Part shown: one piece after another, positions 6,870-16,300 of the stretch | Layout: the number at the start of each line of letters is the position of its first letter | Position numbering within the stretch: position 1 is the stretch's first letter | Origin: Chromatiales bacterium 21-64-14 | Lineage (GTDB): Bacteria; Pseudomonadota; Gammaproteobacteria; 21-64-14 | Assembly: GCA_002255365.1 (NCBI GenBank) | Contig: NCBI01000021.1 | Location: 1-46,713, forward strand | Length of the DNA: 46,713 nt | Direction of reading: 5' to 3' | Made by a program: the position numbers and the translations under genes | The notes under the pieces: model-generated | The model's input: only the letters and a program-made list of their open reading frames with translations | Told to the model about the DNA's origin: nothing | The model's database searches: none

Positions 6870-7967
6870 ATGGGCAGACGCACCGCACTCTATCCCCAGC
6901 ACCTGGATGCTGGCGCCAGGATGGTGGACTTCGGCGGCTGGGACATGCCGCTCCATTACGGCTCTCAGATCGATGAACACCACCAGGTCCGGCGCGATGC
7001 CGGCATGTTCGACGTCTCCCACATGGCGGTCCTGGATCTCGAGGGGGCGCAGACCCGCCCGTTCCTGCGCCATCTGCTGGCCAACGACGTCAACCGGCTC
7101 AAGCAACCCGGCAAGGCGCTCTACGCGTGCATGCTCAACGAGAAAGGCGGGGTCATCGACGACCTGATCGTTTATTTCCTGACTGAGCACCACTTCCGCA
7201 TCGTGGTCAACGCCGCCACCCGGGACACCGACCGCGCATGGATCGAGGCCCAGGGCGAGGCCTTCGGCGTCCGCATCCAAGAACGCGGGGACGTGGCCAT
7301 GATCGCCATCCAGGGGCCCGGCGCGCGCGCAAAGACGCACGCGCTGCTGCCCGCCGCCGTGGCCGACCCGGCCCGGGAGCTCGCGCCCTTTCACGGTGTC
7401 GAGGCGGACGGCTGGTTCGTAGCGCGCACCGGCTACACGGGCGAAGACGGCTTCGAGGTCATCCTGCCCACGGAACAGGCGAGCGACTTCTGGGGACGTC
7501 TACGCTCCTCAGGGGTGGCCCCGTGCGGACTGGGGGCCCGCGACACCCTGCGCCTGGAAGCGGGGCTGAATCTCTACGGCGCGGACATGGACGCCGCCAC
7601 CACGCCGCTGGAATCGGGCCTCGGCTGGACGGTGGCCTGGGATCCACCGGAACGGGCGTTCATCGGGCGCGCGGCCCTGACCGCCCAGCAGAGCGCGCCG
7701 CACCCCCGACTCGTGGGACTGGTGCTACAGGACAAGGGCGTGCTGCGTAATCACCAGAGGGTCCTGGTGGAAGGCGGCGGCGCGGGCGAGGTGACCAGTG
7801 GCGGCTATTCGCCCACCCTGTCCAGGGCCATTGCCTACGCCCGGGTACCAGCCGGCGCCGGTGGCTCGTGCAGGGTGGAGATTCGTGGCAAACTGGTGCC
7901 CGCGCGAATCGTGAAGCCGCCCTTCGTGCGCAACGGCAAGCCGTGCGTGGCCACGGAATTTGGATAA
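6870..7967 (+). CDS. gcvT: Glycine cleavage system T protein (aminomethyltransferase)
   Basis: 365 aa from ATG 6870 (MGRRTALYPQHLDAG). It transfers the methylene group from the lipoyl-bound aminomethyl intermediate on GcvH to tetrahydrofolate, releasing ammonia. Family motifs are clear: MVDFGGWDMPLHYG near the N-terminus, FDVSHM at residues 48-52, GGVIDDLIVY with the catalytic aspartate region at 97-98, TGYTGEDGFE and GLGARDTLRLEAGLNLYG. Length matches the usual 360-370. It heads the gcvT-gcvH-gcvPA cluster, 48 bp before gcvH. The start was chosen because it matches family N-termini and lies downstream of the promoter at 6724-6752; AGGTAGGA precedes it. Confidence 0.95.
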   Translation: MGRRTALYPQHLDAGARMVDFGGWDMPLHYGSQIDEHHQVRRDAGMFDVSHMAVLDLEGAQTRPFLRHLLANDVNRLKQPGKALYACMLNEKGGVIDDLIVYFLTEHHFRIVVNAATRDTDRAWIEAQGEAFGVRIQERGDVAMIAIQGPGARAKTHALLPAAVADPARELAPFHGVEADGWFVARTGYTGEDGFEVILPTEQASDFWGRLRSSGVAPCGLGARDTLRLEAGLNLYGADMDAATTPLESGLGWTVAWDPPERAFIGRAALTAQQSAPHPRLVGLVLQDKGVLRNHQRVLVEGGGAGEVTSGGYSPTLSRAIAYARVPAGAGGSCRVEIRGKLVPARIVKPPFVRNGKPCVATEFG

Positions 7968-8015
7968 CCCCCGACATCCGGGCCCATAGCCGCCCGGGGC
8001 ATGACGAGATTAAAT

Positions 8016-8411
8016 ATGAGCGAACTTCCCAGCGATCTGAAATACGCCAAGACCCACGAGTGGGTGCGGGTCCAGGACGATGGCACCGTGACGGTCGGAA
8101 TCTCTGACCATGCCCAGGACCAGATGGGCGACATGGTTTATGTAGAAGTCCCGGACACCGGGCGCGCGGTGCAGGCGGGCGAGGCCTGCGCGGTGGTGGA
8201 ATCGGTCAAATCCGCGTCCGACGTGTATGCGCCGGTCTCCGGAGAGGTCGTGGAATCCAACGCGGCCCTCTCCGATCACCCGGAGCAGGTGAACCAAGCC
8301 CCCTACGAGGCTGGCTGGCTGCTGCGCATCCGCCCCAGCGATCCCGCCGAACTGAAACACCTGATGGACGTCGACGGCTACCGGGATTTCCTCGCCACGG
8401 AAGAGCACTGA
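8016..8411 (+). CDS. gcvH: Glycine cleavage system H protein (lipoyl carrier)
   Basis: 131 aa from ATG 8016 (MSELPSDLKYAKTHEW); an ATG five codons earlier (8001) is possible but lacks a ribosome-binding site. It shuttles the aminomethyl group from the P protein to the T protein on a lipoyl arm. The lipoylated lysine is Lys65 in VVESVKSASD. THEWVRV, GISDHAQDQMGDMVYVE and the C-terminal NQAPYEAGWLLRIRPSD are all standard. It lies between gcvT and gcvPA and is presumably cotranscribed with both. Confidence 0.95.
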   Translation: MSELPSDLKYAKTHEWVRVQDDGTVTVGISDHAQDQMGDMVYVEVPDTGRAVQAGEACAVVESVKSASDVYAPVSGEVVESNAALSDHPEQVNQAPYEAGWLLRIRPSDPAELKHLMDVDGYRDFLATEEH

Positions 8412-8502
8412 CGCCCCGCGATGCCGGCCGGCAGGCTGGCTACCCGCGGGCTTGTGAACCCATCCGCCCCCGTACAACCGATCCTGTGAAGCCTGCATCC
8501 GT

Positions 8503-9900
8503 ATGCCATTCATTCCCCACACCGAAGACGATATCCGCGCAATGCTGCAAGTCATCGGGGCACAGCGCATCGACGACCTGTTCGACGAGATCCCCACGGC
8601 GTTGCGCAGCGGGCGGCTGGACCGCATCCCGGAGGGTCTGAACGAGGCGCAGGTCACGCGCATCATGCGTGACCGCGCCAACCAGGACGGCTGTCCGCTG
8701 TGCTTCGCCGGCGCCGGCGCCTATGATCACCACGTGCCCGCCGCGGTATGGGAACTCACTACCCGGGGCGAGTTCTACAGCGCCTACACCCCCTACCAGG
8801 CGGAAGCGTCCCAGGGCACGCTACAGGTACTCTACGAGTATCAGACCATGATGGCCCAGCTCACCGCGATGGAGGTCTCTAACGCCTCCCTCTACGACGG
8901 GGCCTCGGCCCTCGCCGAGGCGGTGCTGATGGCGGTGCGTGGAAACCGCAACCATTCGTCCCGGCGTATCCTGATGCCGTCCGCCGTACACCCGGCGTAC
9001 CGCAAGGTGGTGCATACCATCGTGCGCAATCAGCAGATCGAACTGGTGGAACTGCCCTACGCGCCGGACCAGGGGCGGATCCCGCAGCAGGCCCTGGACC
9101 AGCACGATGGCGCGCCGTACGCGGCGCTGGTCATTCCCTATCCCAATTTCTTCGGCATGCTGGAAGAGGTCGACACCCTCACCGACTGGGCCCACGCCCG
9201 GGGCATCCTGGTGATCGGCGTGGTAAACCCAGTAGCGGTGGCGATGTTGAAACCGCCGGGGGAATGGGGTGGCAGCGGCGCGGACATCGTCTGCGGTGAG
9301 GGCCAGCCGCTCGGCATTCCGCTGTCCTCCGGCGGCCCCTATTTCGGTTTCCTGTGCTGCAAACAGAACTTCGTGCGCCAGATGCCGGGGCGCCTGGTGG
9401 GACGCACGGTGGACCTGGATGGCCGGACCGGCTACACGCTGACGTTGCAGGCCCGCGAGCAGCACATCCGCCGCTCCAAGGCGACCTCGAACATCTGCAC
9501 CAACCAGGGTCTGGCGGTCACCGCCGCCACCATCCATATGGCATTGCTGGGCGCCGAAGGCCTGGAGCGCGTCGCCGCCGCCTGCCACGCCAACACTCAG
9601 GCACTGGTGGAGCGGCTGTGCGCGATACCCGGTGTGAGCCGCGTGTTCCCGGGCCCTTATTTCCACGAGTCGGTGCTACGCCTCGACGCACCCACCGGCG
9701 AGGTGCTGCGGGCCCTGGCCGCCCAAGACCTGGTGGGCGGCTACGACCTGGGTGGAGACTACCCGGAGTTGGGCAATGCGCTGCTGGTGTGCGCCACCGA
9801 AGCACGTACCGATGAGGACCTGGATACCTATGCCCGGCACCTCGGCCGGATCCTGTCCAAACACACCGTGCTCCCTTGCCCGGTGCAGCCGAAGATCTAA
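8503..9900 (+). CDS. gcvPA: Glycine dehydrogenase (decarboxylating) subunit 1
   Basis: 465 aa, corresponding to the N-terminal half of single-chain GcvP. Together with GcvPB it forms the PLP-dependent P protein that decarboxylates glycine and loads the product on GcvH. Hallmarks include [71 protein letters not shown] and [10 protein letters not shown]. The PLP-binding lysine belongs to the partner subunit, so this chain is not active alone. The usual neighbour gcvPB is not downstream; tpx follows instead after 74 bp, so gcvPB must lie elsewhere in the genome. A perfect 14-bp palindrome (9908-9921) sits just after the stop. Confidence 0.93.
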   Translation: MPFIPHTEDDIRAMLQVIGAQRIDDLFDEIPTALRSGRLDRIPEGLNEAQVTRIMRDRANQDGCPLCFAGAGAYDHHVPAAVWELTTRGEFYSAYTPYQAEASQGTLQVLYEYQTMMAQLTAMEVSNASLYDGASALAEAVLMAVRGNRNHSSRRILMPSAVHPAYRKVVHTIVRNQQIELVELPYAPDQGRIPQQALDQHDGAPYAALVIPYPNFFGMLEEVDTLTDWAHARGILVIGVVNPVAVAMLKPPGEWGGSGADIVCGEGQPLGIPLSSGGPYFGFLCCKQNFVRQMPGRLVGRTVDLDGRTGYTLTLQAREQHIRRSKATSNICTNQGLAVTAATIHMALLGAEGLERVAAACHANTQALVERLCAIPGVSRVFPGPYFHESVLRLDAPTGEVLRALAAQDLVGGYDLGGDYPELGNALLVCATEARTDEDLDTYARHLGRILSKHTVLPCPVQPKI

Positions 9901-9974
9901 ACCGCGACCGCGGATCCGCGGCACCCCTGCCCATGGATCGCGACCGCCCACCGTGTCGAATCAGGAGGATGATC

Positions 9975-10475
9975 ATGGCGACCATTACACTCAAGGGCAA
10001 CCCCATCCACACCAGCGGCGACCTGCCGCAGGTCGGGAAGCAGGCCCCGGACTTTCGCCTCACGGACGCGGAGCTCAACGACCGCGGCCTCGCGGACTTC
10101 AAGGGCAAAAAGAAATTGCTGAACATCGTCCCCAGCCTGGACACGCCGGTATGCGCGATCTCCACGCGTAAATTCGACGAATTCGCCAAGGACCGGAAGG
10201 ACGTGGTGATGCTCACCGTCTCCGCCGACCTGCCGTTCGCCCAGAAGCGCTTCTGCACCGCAGAGAAGCTGGGCAACGTGGTGGCCTTGTCGCTGATGCG
10301 CGGCCGGACCTTTGCCAAGGACTACGGCGTGCTAATCACCGATGGCCCCCTCGCCGGCGTCACCGCCCGGGCGGTAGTGGTGCTGGATAAGAACGACAAG
10401 GTCGTCTATACCCAGATGGTCCCGGAAATCGCCGAGGAGCCCGACTATGACAAGGCCCTCGCCGCGCTCCGCTGA
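9975..10475 (+). CDS. tpx: Thiol peroxidase (atypical 2-Cys peroxiredoxin, Tpx)
   Basis: 166 aa from the second of two close ATGs (9975), which has AGGAGG at 9963-9968 six nucleotides upstream; the first ATG at 9969 abuts that site. It reduces hydrogen and alkyl peroxides using thioredoxin. The peroxidatic cysteine is Cys60 in [12 protein letters not shown] and the resolving cysteine is Cys94 in [11 protein letters not shown], the spacing expected for Tpx. N-terminal [17 protein letters not shown] and [21 protein letters not shown] complete the family pattern. It sits between gcvPA and rsmE; cotranscription with gcv is possible but not shown. Confidence 0.95.
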   Translation: MATITLKGNPIHTSGDLPQVGKQAPDFRLTDAELNDRGLADFKGKKKLLNIVPSLDTPVCAISTRKFDEFAKDRKDVVMLTVSADLPFAQKRFCTAEKLGNVVALSLMRGRTFAKDYGVLITDGPLAGVTARAVVVLDKNDKVVYTQMVPEIAEEPDYDKALAALR

Positions 10476-10535
10476 AACGCCGGGAACGGCCTTTTCAGCG
10501 GCCTGTGAACGCCGCCCATCAAGAGCGATCCGAGC

Positions 10536-11267
10536 ATGCGCGTGCCCCGGCTGTACGTACCCCAGCCCCTGGCGCCGGGCCTGAGTGTCGAGCTGGACCC
10601 CAGTGCAGCGCGTCACACCACTCGGGTGCTGCGTCTGCGGCCGGGGGCAGAGCTGATCCTGTTCAATGGAGACGGCAGCGAATATCACGCAGAATTGACC
10701 GGCGACCCCAAACGCGGCGGCTGCGCACGGATCATCGCCGCCGTTGAACGGCACAACGAGTCCCCGCTCGCCATCACCCTCGGGCAGGGCATTGCGCGTG
10801 GCGAACGCATGGACTACATCGTTCAGAAGGCAGTCGAACTGGGGGTGGCGTGCATCGTTCCCCTCATTACCGAGCGCACCGTGGTGCGGCTGGAGGGCGC
10901 GCGGCGTGAGCAGCGGCGCAGCCATTGGCAACGGATCGTCGAGAGCGCCTGCGAACAGTGCGGACGCACGCGGCTTCCACAACTCCTGGATCCGATGCCG
11001 CTGGACCAGTGGATCCCAGAGGTGCCAGCGGGAAACCGCTGGTATCTGGATCCAGACGCCCCGGCGGGCTTCGCCCAGCTACCGCGTCCAGTCGACGGCG
11101 TGGTGCTGGTCATCGGCCCCGAAGGCGGATTCAGCCCAGACGAGAAAGACACCGTACGTAAGGCCGGGTTCCGGGGCACCCGCATGGGCCCGCGGATCCT
11201 GCGCACCGAGACCGCGACGCTCGCCGCCCTCGCCGCCCTTCAAACCCTGTGGGGCGATGCGGGATAA
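10536..11267 (+). CDS. rsmE: 16S rRNA (uracil-1498-N3)-methyltransferase RsmE
   Basis: 243 aa. SPOUT-class enzyme that methylates U1498 of 16S rRNA in the 30S subunit. The N-terminal PUA-like part (RHTTRVLRLRPGAELILFNGDG) is followed by the knotted domain with QKAVELGV, ERTVV, the SAM-binding GPEGGFSPDE and the knot-closing LRTETATLAAL. The length is normal for the family. The ribosome-binding site is weak; ATG 10536 gives the usual RVPRLYVPQPL N-terminus. It is convergent with the chp operon, with a hairpin at 11347-11364 between them. Confidence 0.95.
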   Translation: MRVPRLYVPQPLAPGLSVELDPSAARHTTRVLRLRPGAELILFNGDGSEYHAELTGDPKRGGCARIIAAVERHNESPLAITLGQGIARGERMDYIVQKAVELGVACIVPLITERTVVRLEGARREQRRSHWQRIVESACEQCGRTRLPQLLDPMPLDQWIPEVPAGNRWYLDPDAPAGFAQLPRPVDGVVLVIGPEGGFSPDEKDTVRKAGFRGTRMGPRILRTETATLAALAALQTLWGDAG

Positions 11268-11346
11268 GCGGCTGCGTGGGGGAATTGTCCCGCGGGTTCC
11301 TGGCCCGGATTCCTCAGCGGCGTTCGTCGCGAGCGCGCCGCCGCCG

Positions 11347-11364
11347 GAGTCCTGCTGAGGACTC
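11347..11364. terminator. Perfect 7-bp hairpin between convergent rsmE and chpC
   Basis: GAGTCCT-GCTG-AGGACTC lies in the 99-bp gap between the stop of rsmE and the stop of chpC. Neither strand has a U-tract immediately after the stem, so it is not a canonical terminator. Position suggests it protects or helps end both converging transcripts. Confidence 0.35.
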
Positions 11365-11366
11365 AG

Positions 11367-11840
11367 CTAAAAAAAGACGTTGCGTACCATCGCTTCCAGC
11401 GTTTCCAGAGACGGGATCTGGGCGAACTCTCCATAGACCTCTACCATCTGGCGAACTGCCGGATGAGTGGTTTTCGGCACTTCCACCACGCGCACTCCGT
11501 CCGGCTCCACCTGCACCAAGTGCGGCAAGTCCTGAATGGCCAGGGCGTAGAACGGCGGATCCTGCGATCCTTCCAGAACGTTAATGACCGCGAGCCGTGC
11601 CCGGGGACCGGGGACCGGGCGCGGCGCGCCGCATATCGCCTCGAACGAGATCATCGGGATCTTGCGATCACGCCAAAGTAGCATGCCCAACATCCAGTCC
11701 GGTGCCTTGGCCACCGGGTCGGGCTCCTCGTAGGGAATGATCTCGGCCACCGCTGCGTTCGGCAACAGCAACAAATGATCCGTGATCGGCAACAGTAGAC
11801 TGCGCACGGCGCGCACGGCGGCGGTTGCGGTCAAGGTCAT
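11367..11840 (-). CDS. chpC: CheW-like adaptor ChpC of the Pil-Chp system
   Basis: 157 aa from ATG 11840 (MTLTATAAVRAVRSLLLP), preceded by AAGGAG 8 nt upstream. Upstream in-frame codons overlap chpB and are rejected. The protein has a CheW-type beta-barrel pattern: LLLPNAAVAEII, WMLGMLLWRDRKIPMISFE, and VINVLEGSQDPPFYALAIQDLPHLVQV. CheW proteins link receptors to the histidine kinase. As the last gene of the operon and the second CheW-like protein beside PilI, it corresponds to ChpC of Pseudomonas, which I recall as an additional adaptor. Which receptor it serves is not visible. Confidence 0.85.
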   Translation of the reverse strand: MTLTATAAVRAVRSLLLPITDHLLLLPNAAVAEIIPYEEPDPVAKAPDWMLGMLLWRDRKIPMISFEAICGAPRPVPGPRARLAVINVLEGSQDPPFYALAIQDLPHLVQVEPDGVRVVEVPKTTHPAVRQMVEVYGEFAQIPSLETLEAMVRNVFF

Positions 11841-11895
11841 GGCTGCGCTCCTTATAGGCCTGCTTTCGCTCGAGGCAAGACCCGGTACTGGCCCC

Positions 11896-13371
11896 CTATC
11901 GGGCCACCGATGCACTGGGTGTTGCGAGATATTTCACCAATTGCCCCGCCAGACTGTCCGGCGGCCCACTCAAACTGACCACACCGCTGCGCCGTGCGTG
12001 ATCAGGCATACTGCTGATCACGGCGCTATCAGCGTCCTGGGCCCATACCACGCCACCCTGCTCGGCGATGGCCTGCGCCCCCTCGATCCCGTCGTCCCCC
12101 ATTCCGCTGAACACGATCGCGCCGCTGTTGGCACCGTAGCGCCGCGCCACTTCGCTCATAACCGCGTCGATGGACGGACTGTAGATACCCCGTTCCACCA
12201 ACGGTTGTAGCTCTACCAGCCCCTGGCGGTTGATCCGCATGACGCTGTTCAACGGCGCTAGCAGCACGTCCCCGTGACGCAGGCAATGCCCGGCATTGGC
12301 ACATCCGACCCGGAACCGCGTCTCCCGATCCAGTTGACTGGCCAGCAGCGCGTCGAATCCCTCACCGATGTGCTGCGCCAGAATAAATGCGATGGGCAGG
12401 TCCCCCACCAGGCCGCTGAGAAACAGCCGCACCGCCTGCGGTCCGCCCAGGGATGCCCCGAGCACCCACACCCGCCGCGCGCGCTCCGGATCCGCGGGCT
12501 GCAGATCGATGCCCGCGTCCGTCGGGCGTTCCCCAGGTACCGGCGCCCGCACCACCTCCGCAGCTTGCTCCGGTTCCGATCTCAGTGGCGGTTTCGACGC
12601 CAGTCCCGACCCCGGTTCTGGTTCTGGTTCCAGTTCCAGTTCCAGTTCCAGTTCCGGTTCCGGTTCCGTTGCTGGTTCTGGTTCTGATTCTGGCTCCAGA
12701 TCCAGTTCTGGCGTCTGGTGGAGCCCCTCGGCCGGCGCGCCTTCGGCCGTATCTCCGACCGCCGACGTGGCGGATTCCGGCGCGGCAGTTTCCGAAACCG
12801 GGGTCTTCAACTCCGCGGCGCCCGGCTGGGCGGGCGCCGCGCCAGCCAGCGGCGGCAGACTGCTCTCAGGGGCAGGCCCGTGGTCCGATGGGGCGTTGGT
12901 GAAAACCGAGGGCGGCGTCACCGGTAGCGGCCGATTTGCCTCCACCGACGCCCCTTCGGGGGCGGGTCTCTCCACATCCACAGCCGAGGCGGACATGGGT
13001 GGCGCGGAGGTCACCGGAGCGAACGTGCGGCGCGATCCCAGCGCGCGGAATTTACGTGCCAGGCGCGGGCCCAGGTCCGCCTGACCACCGGCCGTGCTGC
13101 CGTCGTTGAACAGCACCGGCAGCGGACTCTGCTCGATCAACGCGAGCAGGAAATCCGCTTTCTGGACCGTGCGCTCATCCAGGTCCACCAGGAGCATGTC
13201 CGCCTGGTTGCGGTCAAGCCCGGCCACCAGCGTCGATTCGCCCAAACCGGCCATGAGCACGATCCGGAATCCCTGCTGTTCCAGCAGCCGCTCCAGAACC
13301 GCGCGACGCGATTTCGAATCGGCCAGCACCGCGACCCGCAGCGGGCCCCGCTCACCGGCTATCATGCCCAT
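11896..13371 (-). CDS. chpB: CheB-like methylesterase ChpB with long acidic linker
   Basis: 491 aa from ATG 13371 (a GTG at 13380 is an alternative). It removes methyl groups from the receptor PilJ, opposing PilK. The C-terminal catalytic domain has Ser307 in GASLGGPQA, His334 in AQHIGEGF and Asp427 in FSGMGDDG. The N-terminal 110 residues look like a receiver fold (VAVLADSKSRRAVLERLL, DMLLVDLDE) but lack the usual acidic pair and conserved lysine, so phosphorylation is doubtful. Between them lies a Pro/Ala/Glu-rich linker of about 185 residues with an EP/EL repeat tract encoded by a hexanucleotide array. The start overlaps the end of chpA by 20 nt, suggesting translational coupling. Confidence 0.88.
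   Translation of the reverse strand: MGMIAGERGPLRVAVLADSKSRRAVLERLLEQQGFRIVLMAGLGESTLVAGLDRNQADMLLVDLDERTVQKADFLLALIEQSPLPVLFNDGSTAGGQADLGPRLARKFRALGSRRTFAPVTSAPPMSASAVDVERPAPEGASVEANRPLPVTPPSVFTNAPSDHGPAPESSLPPLAGAAPAQPGAAELKTPVSETAAPESATSAVGDTAEGAPAEGLHQTPELDLEPESEPEPATEPEPELELELELEPEPEPGSGLASKPPLRSEPEQAAEVVRAPVPGERPTDAGIDLQPADPERARRVWVLGASLGGPQAVRLFLSGLVGDLPIAFILAQHIGEGFDALLASQLDRETRFRVGCANAGHCLRHGDVLLAPLNSVMRINRQGLVELQPLVERGIYSPSIDAVMSEVARRYGANSGAIVFSGMGDDGIEGAQAIAEQGGVVWAQDADSAVISSMPDHARRSGVVSLSGPPDSLAGQLVKYLATPSASVAR
12614..12711. repeat. Hexanucleotide tandem repeat inside chpB
   Basis: About sixteen degenerate 6-bp units of the type ggttcc/agttcc/ggttct run through the linker region of chpB. 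On the coding strand they specify alternating Glu-Pro and Glu-Leu (PEPELELELELEPEPEP). The unit length is a multiple of three, so slippage would change linker length without breaking the frame. A size-variable locus between strains is likely. Confidence 0.8.
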
Positions 13372-16300
13372 CACGCTCACTCAGCAGGGCATGAATATTC
13401 TCCAGCAGCTCCGTTTCCTGGAAGGGCTTGCCGAGATATCGATTGACCCCGATCTTCATGGCGTGGTCGCGGTGTTTTTCCCCGGTACGCGAAGTGATCA
13501 TGATGATCGGTACTTCCTTGAGCCGCTCATCGTTGCGCATATGCGTCGCCAGCTCGAACCCGTCCATCCGTGGCATCTCGATGTCCAGCAGCATGACATC
13601 GGGAATGTGTTCCTGCAATAATGCCACCGCATCGACGCCGTCCTTCGCGGTGAGCACATCCATGTCGTTGCGTTCCAGAAGGCGCGTGGTCACCTTGCGC
13701 ACCGTGATGGAATCGTCCACCACCATGACGATGGCCCGTTCGCGCCGGTGGCGCTGCTCCGGCTCGGGGGCCGGCACGCTCTGCAGTACTGCGCTCAGCC
13801 GGACCAGGGCGTTTCCGTCGATAATCAGCACGACACGCCCGTCGCCGAGGATGGTCGCACCGGAAATACCACGCACGGTGCTGATCTGTGGCCCTACGGA
13901 CTTCACTACGATCTCGCGGTTTCCCATCAGGCCGTCTACCAGCAACGCGGTCTGATGTTCCGCGCTGCGCATCAACAGCACCGGTATCTTCTTGTCGGTC
14001 TGCGCAGGCGGCGCCGAAATACCCAGCAAGGCGCCCATGTGCAGTAAGCCGTAGCGCTGTCCCGCGTATTCCAGCTCCGGCTCGGCGTCACCCAAACGCG
14101 CCGAGATTTCCTCGTAGCTCATCCGCACGATACCTTCCACGCTGGACAGCGGGATCGCGTAGATCTCGTCGCCCACATATACCAGCAGCGCCTGGGATAC
14201 GGCGAGAGTGAATGGCAGACGCACGGTAAAGGCCATGCCCTCCCCGGCACGGGAATTAATGTCGAGTTGGCCGCCGAGCTGCTTGATCTCACTGTTGACC
14301 ACATCCATCCCGACACCGCGACCCGAGATCTGGGTCAGTTTGCGCGCGGTACTGAAGCCGGACTCGAGGATGAATTGCATGACGTCATGGTCGCTGACGT
14401 CGGCGTCTTCAGTCAGCATGCCGCGCTCCACCGCCTTGCTCCGGATCGCGCCCAGGTCGATCCCGGCACCGTCATCGGAGACCCGGATCACCACTTCCGA
14501 CCCCTCGCGGGCGAGGCTGACCGTGATCGTGCCGGTTTCATGCTTGCCGGCCGCGCGGCGTTCGGCCGGGAGTTCGATACCATGGGAAACGGCATTGCGC
14601 AGCATATGCTCCAGCGGCGCCACCAACCGATCCAACACGGTACGGTCCATCTCACCCTCGGCGCCCTGCACCTTTAGATCAGCGCGCTTGGACAAGGTGG
14701 TACAGGTCTGGCGTACGATACGCCGCAGCCGCGGCACCAATCCGGCAAACGGCACCATGCGTGTACGCATGAGGCCTTCCTGCAGATCGGTATTGACCCG
14801 CGATTGTTGCAGCAGAAGGGTTTCGGATTCGCGCGCGAGATGATCCAACAGGCCCTGAATGCTCACCAAATCGTTGACGCTCTCGGCCAGTCCGCGCGAG
14901 AGCTGCTGTACGTGGGAATAGCGGTCCAACTCCAGGGGGTCGAAGTCCTGCCGCGCCTCGACTTCCGCTTCGTGGCGATAGAGGATCTGCGCCTCGGTCT
15001 CGATTTCCATACGCCGCAACTGTTCACGCAGGCGCGCTACGGTCTGGGCGAATTCCACCAGATTGAAACGCATCGCGGCGGTCTGCTGTTCCATCCGCGA
15101 ACGATAGATGCTGACCTCTCCGGCGTAGTTCACCAGGTTGTCCAACAGGTCCGCCCGCACCCGGACGCTCTCTGACTGGACCCGCGGACCGGCCCTGCGC
15201 TCCATGCGCAAGGAGGGCCCGGTGGATACCCCGACGCTGCCGCCGGGCGGTTCCTCGTCGTCGATCTCCAGCGGCTCAGGGTCGGGAATCTCCGCACGCC
15301 CCGGTGGCGTCGTGGTGGCCACCTCGGACACATCCGGATCCTGCGGCGCGGCGGTCGGCTTGCCGGTGCGCGCGGTCTCCAATTCCGCCACCAGTTCCGG
15401 TGCCGGCGCCGGTGCGCCGCCGGCGCGCAGCTGTTCCTGCATGGCGTGGAGCCGGTCCAAGGTGAGGTGCAGGGTCTGGAACAACGGCTGCGAGACCTCC
15501 ACATGTCCATCCACCACAGTGCTCAACAGCGACTCCATGGCGTGGCTGAGATCCGACACCGGGGCGATATCCGCCATCCGAGCGCCGCCCTTCAGCGTAT
15601 GTAACTGGCGCTGCAGCTCCGTCACCCGGCGCACATCCTCGGGTTGCTGTTCCCACCGTTGAATGGTCTCGTCGGCCGCTTCCAGCAGTTCCTCGGATTC
15701 CTCCAAAAAGATCTCCGCCAACTCATTAGCCAACTCGTCGACAGCGGACTCGGGAACCGGGTCGGGATGCTGCGGAATTCGGTCCAGCTGGACCACCGTC
15801 ACGCCTACCGGTTCCACATGGTCGTCGCCGGACTGCGAGGCCGGATACGCCTCCGGCATCGGATCGGGATCCGCTGCGGGACCTGATCCCGGTCGCGGTC
15901 CAATACGGGCCAAGTGCTCCCCCGCGGTACGCGCGATTCGGTCCAACAACGGGTGATGATCCGGCAGGCGGGCGCCTGGCAGGACCAGCAGCTGAACCAT
16001 AGTGCGAATCAACGCGACGCTTTCCTCCAATAGGTCTCCCAGCGCCAACTCGTGGGCGGACTTGTCCGCCGCGGGTAGCTGCACCAGCTTTTCCAGAGCC
16101 TCCGCCACCGCGGCGATCTCTGGAACCCCGGCCATGTCGGCGCTGCCGTGCAGGGTGTGGAATGCGCGCACCAGGGCCTCCGATATCCGGCACGCCGGCC
16201 CCTGCTCCCGGCACCGCGCCCCGAAGGCCTCCACCGCGATCAGATGCTCGTTCGCCTCCTGACAGAAGGTGTCGTATAGAATCGGATCGGCGATCCGTGG

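Noticed and set aside
9908..9921. Transcription terminator at the palindrome ccgcggatccgcgg
   Set aside because: The palindrome has no loop and no U-tract; it is noted only as a possible binding site.
12614..12711. CRISPR array
   Set aside because: The repeats are contiguous 6-bp units without spacers inside a coding region.
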